A stretch of 14,203 nucleotides of DNA from a bacterium. GTDB lineage: Bacteria > Planctomycetota > B15-G4 > JADJEK01. Positions 7,588 to 14,203 of this stretch are shown piece by piece. Under the pieces are notes generated by a model that saw nothing but the letters and a program-made list of their open reading frames with translations, searched no databases and was not told the origin of the DNA. Within the stretch, counting starts at the first letter, position 1; each line of letters begins with the position of its first letter. The translations under genes were made by a program, and so were the position numbers. The stretch is taken from contig JAUIEL010000087.1 of assembly GCA_030428825.1 (NCBI GenBank), forward strand, positions 1-14,203. The letters are read 5' to 3'.

Positions 7588-10500
7588 TCACTGGTCGAAG
7601 TACGGCGCCAGGAGGCCGACGACCGGCACGTTCTCGATCGTGTTCAGCTTGAACGTGCTGCTGTTCGGCGCGTACACCTCGACCCGGTCGTCCCCCGGGA
7701 AGCTGATGTACATCCGGTCCGGCGTGACCGTCGCCGCGCCGCCCCGCACGTGGCTCTTGTTGTTCGGGACGCCGGCGGACACGAACCCGCCGTTGTTCGT
7801 CCGGGCCCCGGCCGGAATGGTCGAGAAGAAGTTCGTCGCGTTGAAGTCGTTCAGCGCGATGTCGTACGGGATCTGGTCCTGGCCGCCGAAGTTCAGCTGG
7901 GCCAGCGGCGCCAGCGGCCCGCCGTACGTGCCGACCACCTCGAACCGGCGCTGGAGGATGCCCGGCGCGTTCAGCACCGAGGACGGCAGCGGCACCGGCG
8001 GGAACGACCCCGCCCCCGGCAGCTGGCTCGTCCAGCAGACGCGGGTGACCATCGCCAGGCCGGTCTGCGCGTCGCGGTGCGTCGCGTAGACGCCGCCCGG
8101 GAGGCCGGCGACCGATCCGGTGTACGTCCCCGGGTCGTACGCGACGTTCCGCATGTCGACGAGCGGCTCGGGGAGATCGACCGACCAGCGGATCGCGTCC
8201 GCGCCGACGCCCGTCGCGCCCGCGGGACCCGACTCGTAGATCAGGATGTCCTCGTTCCCCTGGTTGATGATGTACGCCTGGTAGTTCGACGACAGGTAGC
8301 CCGTCGCGAAGTGGCGCTGCGTCACGTGCACCTGCCAGGGACGGTTCACCGAGTCCTTCAGCGTGTTCCGGACCGACTGCGTCACCGGGTTGAAGATCGA
8401 GACGCTGTTCCCGAGGAAGTTGCTGACGAAGACGTCCTCGCCCTCCGGCTGGACCGCGACGTCGCGCGGGCCGGAGCTGACCTTCACCCGGTTGATCTCC
8501 TGGTTGTAGTTCGCGGAGTACGGGTCGGTGTCGACGATCGACAGCGAGTCGTCCCCGAAGTTCGACACGTACAGCCGGCGGAGGTTCGGCGAGAGGCCGA
8601 GCCCCTCCGGGTCCGGGGTCTCGATGGTCTGGATGACCTGGAAGTTGTTCGAGTTCAGGACCTGCACCACCCCCTGGTCGCGGTCGGCGACGTAGAGGAA
8701 GTTCCCGATCTGCTGGCGCGCCGAGAACGGGACGCCGGCCGGGCACATCGGCGGGACCGTGAACGACTGGTACCAGGGGCCGTTCCCCGGGAACGTGTTC
8801 AGGAGGTCGCCCGCCGTCGGGTTCGTCGGGTTCGGCAGGAGCTGGATCCGCGTGAACGGATGCTGGCAGTACGGCGCCGGCGGGAACGGGTTCGAGAAGA
8901 CCTCGTCCCCCTCGATCACGTACGCGGGCTGCTTGAGCTTCTGCTGCGAGAAGACGATGTCCGGCGGCGGCAGGCCGACCGCCAGGCGCATCGGCGGCGG
9001 GTTCGGCGACGGCGGGTCGGAGATGTTGTTCGACACGTAGTTGCCGACCGCCGGGATCCCGCCGAGCGAGAGCGCGGTGTGGAGGTTGATGCCGTTGTAC
9101 GGGTTCAGCGTGTCGAAGAAGAGCTTGTCGAGGAAGTCCCCGACCTGGATGTCGCTGACCGACCCGACGACCGGCGAGCGCGCGAGGCGCGCCTGACCGT
9201 TCGAGTCCCGGCAGACCGTCTCGAAGCCGGCCGGGAAGATCGAGAACGGGTTCCCGTGGTTCGCGCCGGTGCCGACGGAACCCTCGTTCACGCCCTTGAC
9301 CGGCGTCGGACCCCCGAGCGTGGCCGGGTTCGCGCCGAGGCCGATCGGCGTCGTGGCGCTCAGGTCGCCGAACGTGTTCGGGTTGCAGCCGAGCAGGAAC
9401 GAGCCGAACGGGCACGCCGCGACCTGCGTGATGTTCGTGAGGATCAGCAGGCGCTCGACGGAGGGAGCGTTCGTCTCGTACCCCTGGCCGTCGAGGTTGA
9501 TCGCCCCGATGCCGGAGCCGGAGAGCGGCGCGTAGTAGAGGACCTGCGGCGCGACCGGGACGTTGACGAAGGCGCGCGACCCGAACGTGTGGAACGTCTG
9601 CGTCGCCGCCGCGGTCGCGTCGTCGAACCGGACGTCGTACAGCGAGGTCGCCGCGGAGATGATCCCCGGGCCGCCCGGCAGCGTGGTCGCGTTGTTGTTG
9701 TTGCTCGAGGCGATCCCGGTCAGCGTGACGTCGATCGATCCCGCGAGGTCGATCAGCGGGTTGAACACGTACTCGGCGAGGTTGTTCGGGTTGATCGGCC
9801 GGACGTTGAACGGGACCGTGAACGACTGGACGCCGTTCGGCGTCGCCGTCATCGTGAAGTTCGGATAGAACGGGACCTGGACGGTCTCCGGGTTCGGGAT
9901 GACCGTCGTGTTGCCGTTGAAGACGAGCGGGATGGTCGGGTTCGTCGCGTTGAACGCGGCGACCTGATCGGCGTTCCACCCGACCGACTCCGGCACCATC
10001 GGCTCGCTGTACCGGACGACGAAGTTCGTGAACGACTCGACGAGCTCGTTGCCGTTCACCATCTGCGCGGGCGTGACCGGGTGCTTGGCGACGAGGGCGT
10101 CGATCGTCGGGTTCGGCGCGGCGGCCGGCGTCCCCGTCCCGGTGCCGTCGTCGAGCCGCAGCACCCAGAAGCCGTTCACCTCGACGCCGCCGACCTCGTT
10201 CAGGCGGACGCGGATCTCGGTCGCGGACGACTCCTCGGGGTCCCCGCCGCCCTGGAACGCCTCGATCGTCCGCAGGTCGTCGTCCGAGTCGGCGACGTAC
10301 GCGAGCGTGTCCTTCTTGATGAGGAGGTTCTTCCCCTTGGAGTTCGTCCAGTCGGGGAAGTCGGCCATCTTCTTGGCCTTCTTCCCCTCGGCGGTGCTCT
10401 GGATCGACTTGCCGTTGACGAACGCGATCCCCGGGACGTGCGCGCCGGTGTGGTCGGTGATCGACAGGTTCGAGGTCAGGAACGAGTTCCCGGCCAGCGC

Positions 10501-10851
10501 GCCCGACTTCTTCACGAGCGACTTCGTCAGCTTCTTCGACGTGATGTTCATCGGGAACTTCAACGCGAGGAAGTGGTTGCGACCGCCCGCGAACTTCGGG
10601 ATCAGCGGCATCGGGGTCGAGAGCTGGAACCGCCCGGCGACGGAGCTGAACGTGTACAGCTCGTTCGCCGTCGTCTCGTTCAGCGAGAAGAAGGCGCCGG
10701 AGTCGGGAGCGATCGACGCGGACACCTTGATGACGGGGTCGTTCTTTCCCCCGCCCTGCTTGTCCGCGAAGCCGTACTTGCCGGCCCACGCCGGGGAGGC
10801 GGGGAGCGCGACGAGGAAGGCGGCGGTGACGATCGAGAGGCGCATGCCCAT
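7588..10851 (-). CDS. Large secreted Ig-like / YVTN beta-propeller protein, paralog B (downstream copy)
   Basis: A 1087-residue secreted protein of unknown function. The ATG at 10851 was chosen because GGAG lies exactly 6 bases upstream, the same arrangement as in the neighbouring paralog; an ATG at 10845 is also possible. A signal peptide ends PASPAWA before GKYGFADK (cleavage after residue 23). Two SbsA-like Ig modules are likely: about 90-233 (LKFPMNITSKK ... NGFWVLRL) and about 257-400 (NFVVRYSEPMVPESVG ... YVFNPLIDL). A middle part (about 425-650) holds conserved cysteines (C480, C489, C547) and the proline-rich DPPSPNPPP. From about residue 713 there are YVTN-type propeller strands such as LYVADRDQGVVQVLNS, LYVSNFGDDSLSIV and VFVSNFLGNSVSIF. 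It lacks LPXTG, PEP-CTERM, CxxCH heme motifs and a recognisable type IX tail, and ends in APYFDQ. Residues 384-387 are four Asn codons (AAC repeat). Family assignment by eye is moderately sure; the biological role is unknown. Confidence 0.85.
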   Translation of the reverse strand: MGMRLSIVTAAFLVALPASPAWAGKYGFADKQGGGKNDPVIKVSASIAPDSGAFFSLNETTANELYTFSSVAGRFQLSTPMPLIPKFAGGRNHFLALKFPMNITSKKLTKSLVKKSGALAGNSFLTSNLSITDHTGAHVPGIAFVNGKSIQSTAEGKKAKKMADFPDWTNSKGKNLLIKKDTLAYVADSDDDLRTIEAFQGGGDPEESSATEIRVRLNEVGGVEVNGFWVLRLDDGTGTGTPAAAPNPTIDALVAKHPVTPAQMVNGNELVESFTNFVVRYSEPMVPESVGWNADQVAAFNATNPTIPLVFNGNTTVIPNPETVQVPFYPNFTMTATPNGVQSFTVPFNVRPINPNNLAEYVFNPLIDLAGSIDVTLTGIASSNNNNATTLPGGPGIISAATSLYDVRFDDATAAATQTFHTFGSRAFVNVPVAPQVLYYAPLSGSGIGAINLDGQGYETNAPSVERLLILTNITQVAACPFGSFLLGCNPNTFGDLSATTPIGLGANPATLGGPTPVKGVNEGSVGTGANHGNPFSIFPAGFETVCRDSNGQARLARSPVVGSVSDIQVGDFLDKLFFDTLNPYNGINLHTALSLGGIPAVGNYVSNNISDPPSPNPPPMRLAVGLPPPDIVFSQQKLKQPAYVIEGDEVFSNPFPPAPYCQHPFTRIQLLPNPTNPTAGDLLNTFPGNGPWYQSFTVPPMCPAGVPFSARQQIGNFLYVADRDQGVVQVLNSNNFQVIQTIETPDPEGLGLSPNLRRLYVSNFGDDSLSIVDTDPYSANYNQEINRVKVSSGPRDVAVQPEGEDVFVSNFLGNSVSIFNPVTQSVRNTLKDSVNRPWQVHVTQRHFATGYLSSNYQAYIINQGNEDILIYESGPAGATGVGADAIRWSVDLPEPLVDMRNVAYDPGTYTGSVAGLPGGVYATHRDAQTGLAMVTRVCWTSQLPGAGSFPPVPLPSSVLNAPGILQRRFEVVGTYGGPLAPLAQLNFGGQDQIPYDIALNDFNATNFFSTIPAGARTNNGGFVSAGVPNNKSHVRGGAATVTPDRMYISFPGDDRVEVYAPNSSTFKLNTIENVPVVGLLAPYFDQ

Positions 10852-10920
10852 CGGGGTCTCCAACTCGTTGGCCTCCCGTGGGCTCACGGGAGGCGCTCGT
10901 GGGGTCTCTTCAGGCGGCGA
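10852..10920 (-). promoter_or_regulatory. Spacer between the two paralogs with ribosome binding site and inverted repeats
   Basis: This 69-base spacer lies after the stop of paralog A and before the start of paralog B. GGAG (minus strand, 10861-10858) is 6 bases from the B start. A five-base inverted repeat, CCAAC and GTTGG on a two-base centre (10860-10871), overlaps that ribosome binding site. The octamer GAGACCCC occurs twice on the minus strand (10860-10853 and 10908-10901), 48 bases apart. No convincing -10/-35 pair is seen, so B is probably read through from A. Confidence 0.5.
10871..10894. repeat. 10-bp stem hairpin between the tandem paralogs
   Basis: GCCTCCCGTG (10871-10880) and CACGGGAGGC (10885-10894) are perfect reverse complements around a four-base GGCT loop. 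In the A-to-B transcript it lies 26 bases after the stop of paralog A and about 10 bases before the ribosome binding site of paralog B. There is no U-tract, so it could be a weak terminator or attenuator, or an RNA-processing or stabilising element that sets the A to B ratio. Confidence 0.7.
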
Positions 10921-13900
10921 TCACTGGTCGAAGAAGACGGCGAGGCGGCCCGGCACCGGGACGTTCTTCACGGTGTTCTCGACCGTCCCGGCCGCCGTGG
11001 CGTTCAGCACCTGGACCAGGTTGTCCCCGGGGAACGACACGTAGAGCCGATCCGGGAACCAGGTCTGGAACCAGGTCCCGTTCAGGTTCCGGAGCGGGTT
11101 CTTGCTGTTCACCCCGCCCGCGGTCGGGGACGGCGTCGACGCGAACGAACCGAGGTTCGTCTGGACGCCCGCGCCACCGTTCTGGCCCGGGACGAGGGCG
11201 AAGAAGTCCGCCGCCGTGAAGTCGTTCAGCGCCACGTCGTACGGGATCTGATCCTGGCCGCCGAAGTTGACCTGCTGCTGGAGCGGCACGAGCGGTCCGC
11301 CCCACGTCCCGACCACCTCGAAGCGGCGCTGGGTCGTGCCCGGCGCGTTCAGGACGGTCGACGGCAGCGGGACCGGCGGGAAGGTGCCGAACCCCGGCAG
11401 CTGCGTCGTGAAGGCGACGCGGGTGATCATCGACAGGCCGCTGTCCTGGTCCCGGTGCGTGATGTAGACGCCGGTCGGGAGGTTGACGACCGTCCCCGGG
11501 TAGTTCCCCGGGTCGTAGCAGATGCCGCGCATCTCGGTCAGCGAGTTCGACAGCGCCGCCGACCAGCGGATCGCGTCCGCGCCGATCCCGGTCGCGCCGG
11601 ACGGACCGGACTCGTAGACCAGGATGTCGCCGGTCTGCTGGTTCGCGATGTAGCCGAAGTAGATGCCGGAGCCCCAGCCGGTCGCGAGGAGGCGCGGGGT
11701 CAGCACGATCTCCCACGGCCGCTTGATCTGATCGTTGATCGTCCGCCGGATCGTCTGGCTCAGCGGGTTCAGGATCGAGATCGAGTTGCCGAGGTAGTTC
11801 GCGATGAACACGTCCTCGTGCTCGGGCTGGACCGCGACGTCCCGCGGGCCGGAGCCGACTTTGATCCGGTTGATCTCGACGTTGTAGAAGGGCGAGATCG
11901 GATCGACGCCGACGATCGACACCGAGTCGTCCCCGAAGTTCGACACGTAGAGGGTCCGGAGGTCCGGCGAGAGGCCGAGCCCCTCCGGGTCCGGCGTCTC
12001 GATCGTGTGGACCACCGAGAAGTTGTTCGAGTTGACGACCTGGACCACGCCGTTGTCGCGGTCGGCCATGTACAGGAAGTTGCCGATCTGCTGACGCGCG
12101 GCGTAGGCGCCGCCCATCGAGAACGACTGGTACGACGGTCCGTTCTGCCCGAACGTCGGGAACCGGTCACCGGCGAGCGGCGTGGTGTTGTTCGGCAGGA
12201 GGAAGATCCGTCCGAGGCCGGGGCCGATCGTCGTGAAGCACTCGTCTCCTTCGATGACGAACGCCGGCTCCTTCAGGTTCTGCGCGTTGAACACGATGTC
12301 CGGCGGCTGCAGACCGACCGGCAGCCGGAGCGGCGGCGGGTTCGGCGACGGCGGGTCGGCGATCGAGTTCTGCGTCAGCGCCGCGCCGCTGGTGAACGAC
12401 TGGTGCGCACCGGTCTGGGCGAACGGGTTCAGCGCGTCGAAGAAGATCTTGTCGAGGAAGTCCCCGACCTGGATGTCGCTGATCGAGCCGAGGACCGGCG
12501 ACTTCGCGAGGCGCTGGTCGCCGTTCGAGTCGCGGCAGACCGTCTCGAACCCCTCACCGAACAGCGCGTTCGGGTTCAGCCCGCTCGCGTCCGAGCCCTT
12601 CGAGCCCTCGTTGACGCCGGGGACCGGCGTCGGGCCCATCAGGCCGGCCGGGTTCCCGCCGAGACCGATCGGGTCCATCGCGGTCGCGTCGCCGAACGTG
12701 TTCGGGTTGCAGCCGAACAGGAACGACCCGCCGATCGGGCACGTCGTGAGCTGCATCAGGTTCGTGAGGATGAGGATCTTCTCGGTCGCCGGCTTGTTCG
12801 TCTCGAAGCCGTTGCCGTCGAGGTTGATCGCGCCGGCGCCGGAGCCCGACAGCGGGGCGTAGTAGATCGCCTGGGGCGCGACCGGCACGTTCACGAACGC
12901 GCGGGTCCCCTCGGTCCGGAACGCGAACGCCATCGGCGCGGCGTCGTCGTACAGCTCGTTCCAGAACGTCATCGCGGCGGTCGTGACCGTGTCGCCCGAC
13001 GCGAGGCTCGTCACGTTGACGTTGTTCGTCGAGGTGAGGCTCGCGACCGACACGTCGAGGCCGCCCGGCAGGTCGAGCAGCGGGTTGATCACGTACTCGG
13101 CGAGGTTGTTCGGGTTGCGCGGCCGGACGTCGAACGGGACGACGAACGGCGCGGTGTTCGCGATGTCCGCGTCCTTGTGGACCCCCATCACCTGGAAGTT
13201 CGGGTAGAGCGGGACGTTCAGGTTGTCCGGGTTCGGCACGAGCGCCGTGTTGCCGTTGTACAGCAGCGGCACGACCGGGTTCGTCGCGTTGTACTGCTGG
13301 ACCTCCTTGGCGTTGAAGCCGACGGAGACCGGCACGACCGGCTCGGAGTACCGGACGAAGAAGGAGGAGAACGGCTCGACCTTCTGGTTGCCGTTCGCCG
13401 CGGTGGCGGCCGGCGTGACCGGCGTCTTCGCGCTCACGTCGACGATCGTCGGGTTGCCGGGCGCGGTCGGCGCGCCGGCCGCGCCGATCTTCAGGACCCA
13501 GTAGCCGTTGACGGTCACGCCGCCGACCGAGTGCAGCTTCACGCGCACCTCGTTCGCGCCGCCGTCCGCGAACCCCGACGGATTGACGCCGACGTCGTTC
13601 AGGGTGCCGTCGCCGTCCGAGTCGGAGACGTAGGCGAACACGTCCTTCGACACGAGGCGGTTCTTGCCGTTGTTGTCGATGAAGATCGGGAGGTTCGCGT
13701 CGCCGGTCAGCTTCGTCTTCGACTTGTCGCGACCGTTGACCAACGCGATGCCGGGGAGGTGGACGTCGTTCTCGTCGACGATCTCGATGTTGTTCGTCAG
13801 GAACGACTGGGGCGCCAGCGCCGCCTTGTTCTTGAAGAGGGTCTTCCGGACCTTCTTCTTGTGGATCTTCATCGGGAACTCGAGGTAGATCCACTGGTTC

Positions 13901-14184
13901 GCGCCGGCGACCGCCGGGATCAGCGGGTGCGCCGAGCTGAGCGCGTAGGTCGCGTTCCCGCTCCCGATCGTGGTCGGGTCGACCTGGTAGAGCTCGTTCG
14001 CCTCCTCCTCCGACAGCGAGAATCGCTTGCCGAGGTTCGGGCCGGTCGATCCGAACACCTTGATGATCGGGTCGTTCTTCCCGCCACCCTCCTTGTCGGC
14101 GAAGCCGTACTTCCCCGCGAGCGCCGGAGGCGCGGCGAGGAGGAGAGCGAAGGTCGAGAGCACGAGGGGATGAGCGCGGCTCAT
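10921..14184 (-). CDS. Large secreted Ig-like / YVTN beta-propeller protein, paralog A (upstream copy)
   Basis: A 1087-residue secreted protein, the upstream partner of a tandem pair. The ATG at 14184 has GGAG 6 bases upstream. The signal peptide is about 23 residues, ending LLAAPPALA before GKYGFADKEGGGKNDP. A Lys-rich stretch KIHKKKVRKTLFKNK (106-120) starts the first Ig-like module (about 95-233), which contains an EF-hand-like DSDGDGTLND (188-197). A second SbsA-like module begins FFVRYSEPVVPVSVG (275-289) and closes near YVINPLLDL. The middle region has C482, C492 and C550, with CNPNTFGD and VCRDSNGD, then DPPSPNPPP at 610-618. Propeller strands run from residue 698 to the end, for example LYMADRDNGVVQVVNS, LYVSNFGDDSVSIV, VFIANYLGNSISIL, ILVYES and RLYVSFPGDNLVQVL, suggesting six or seven blades. 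By hand, residues 698-758 match paralog B at 52 of 61 positions, while the N-terminal half is much less alike. There is no sorting signal or enzyme motif; a surface, adhesion or scaffold role is a guess. Confidence 0.86.
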   Translation of the reverse strand: MSRAHPLVLSTFALLLAAPPALAGKYGFADKEGGGKNDPIIKVFGSTGPNLGKRFSLSEEEANELYQVDPTTIGSGNATYALSSAHPLIPAVAGANQWIYLEFPMKIHKKKVRKTLFKNKAALAPQSFLTNNIEIVDENDVHLPGIALVNGRDKSKTKLTGDANLPIFIDNNGKNRLVSKDVFAYVSDSDGDGTLNDVGVNPSGFADGGANEVRVKLHSVGGVTVNGYWVLKIGAAGAPTAPGNPTIVDVSAKTPVTPAATAANGNQKVEPFSSFFVRYSEPVVPVSVGFNAKEVQQYNATNPVVPLLYNGNTALVPNPDNLNVPLYPNFQVMGVHKDADIANTAPFVVPFDVRPRNPNNLAEYVINPLLDLPGGLDVSVASLTSTNNVNVTSLASGDTVTTAAMTFWNELYDDAAPMAFAFRTEGTRAFVNVPVAPQAIYYAPLSGSGAGAINLDGNGFETNKPATEKILILTNLMQLTTCPIGGSFLFGCNPNTFGDATAMDPIGLGGNPAGLMGPTPVPGVNEGSKGSDASGLNPNALFGEGFETVCRDSNGDQRLAKSPVLGSISDIQVGDFLDKIFFDALNPFAQTGAHQSFTSGAALTQNSIADPPSPNPPPLRLPVGLQPPDIVFNAQNLKEPAFVIEGDECFTTIGPGLGRIFLLPNNTTPLAGDRFPTFGQNGPSYQSFSMGGAYAARQQIGNFLYMADRDNGVVQVVNSNNFSVVHTIETPDPEGLGLSPDLRTLYVSNFGDDSVSIVGVDPISPFYNVEINRIKVGSGPRDVAVQPEHEDVFIANYLGNSISILNPLSQTIRRTINDQIKRPWEIVLTPRLLATGWGSGIYFGYIANQQTGDILVYESGPSGATGIGADAIRWSAALSNSLTEMRGICYDPGNYPGTVVNLPTGVYITHRDQDSGLSMITRVAFTTQLPGFGTFPPVPLPSTVLNAPGTTQRRFEVVGTWGGPLVPLQQQVNFGGQDQIPYDVALNDFTAADFFALVPGQNGGAGVQTNLGSFASTPSPTAGGVNSKNPLRNLNGTWFQTWFPDRLYVSFPGDNLVQVLNATAAGTVENTVKNVPVPGRLAVFFDQ

Positions 14185-14203
14185 CGGCGACTCCAGTCGT
14201 GTG
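14185..14203 (-). promoter_or_regulatory. Leader of paralog A with ribosome binding site
   Basis: Only 19 bases upstream of paralog A are in the window. They hold GGAG (minus strand, 14194-14191) at 6-base spacing from the ATG, identical in position to that of paralog B. The promoter, and any further tandem copy, lies outside the window. Confidence 0.6.

Noticed and set aside
5303..8089. Plus-strand open frame of 928 codons overlapping ruvB, the spoIID-like gene and the 3' end of paralog B
   Set aside because: It is out of frame with two real genes, Arg/Pro-rich, and crosses the convergent junction hairpin.
7457..10789. Minus-strand open frame of 1110 codons in a second frame over paralog B
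   Set aside because: It is an Arg/Pro/Gly-rich shadow with no signal peptide or motif; the other frame has a signal peptide and propeller strands.
7588..14184. Possible multiheme cytochrome or type IX/PEP-CTERM secreted protein
   Set aside because: No CxxCH motif is present, and the C-termini lack a transmembrane-plus-basic tail or a recognisable sorting domain.
1..14203. CRISPR array, tRNA/rRNA gene, insertion sequence, phage or defence genes
   Set aside because: No regularly spaced repeats, cloverleaf-like sequence, transposase motif or terminal inverted repeats were seen on either strand.

Overview
This is a GC-rich bacterial window with dense gene packing. Many genes overlap by four bases, and two or three start at GTG or TTG. 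The content suggests a menaquinone-respiring, Gram-negative-type bacterium from a poorly cultured high-GC phylum. A Planctomycetota, Eisenbacteria or Acidobacteriota-like host would fit, but no marker here settles the taxon. Evidence for this is a UbiA/MqnP-type prenyltransferase, UbiX and MenG, ordinary bacterial repair and replication genes, a SpoIID/LytB-type protein without other sporulation genes, and two very large secreted Ig-like/beta-propeller proteins.

Layout. (1) Positions 1-5100, minus strand: a probable operon read from right to left as menG, a CPBP-family membrane protease, ubiX, ubiA/mqnP, holA and mutL, with mutL cut by the window edge. The last three junctions are four-base start/stop overlaps. 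(2) Positions 5101-5198: a divergent intergenic region between menG and ruvB that should hold both promoters. (3) Positions 5199-7493, plus strand: ruvB followed with zero spacing by a spoIID/lytB-like gene. (4) Positions 7494-7587: a convergent junction with a strong symmetrical hairpin, probably a bidirectional transcription barrier. (5) Positions 7588-14184, minus strand: two tandem paralogous genes, each exactly 1087 codons when started at equivalent ATGs. They encode secreted proteins with SbsA-like Ig modules in the N-terminal half, a conserved cysteine-bearing middle, and a YVTN-type beta-propeller in the C-terminal third. They are separated by 69 bases holding a 10-bp hairpin and a smaller inverted repeat that overlaps the second gene's ribosome binding site.

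How the parts work together. ubiA/mqnP prenylates an aromatic acid precursor, ubiX makes the prenylated flavin cofactor for the matching UbiD-type decarboxylase (not in the window), and menG carries out the final ring methylation. This is consistent with the later steps of menaquinone synthesis, probably the futalosine branch. holA, mutL and ruvB are clamp loading, mismatch repair and Holliday-junction migration genes. The least explained part is the tandem pair of 1087-residue secreted proteins, which occupies nearly half of the window and is the best candidate for something undescribed. I found no CRISPR array, tRNA, rRNA, transposase or toxin-antitoxin pair.
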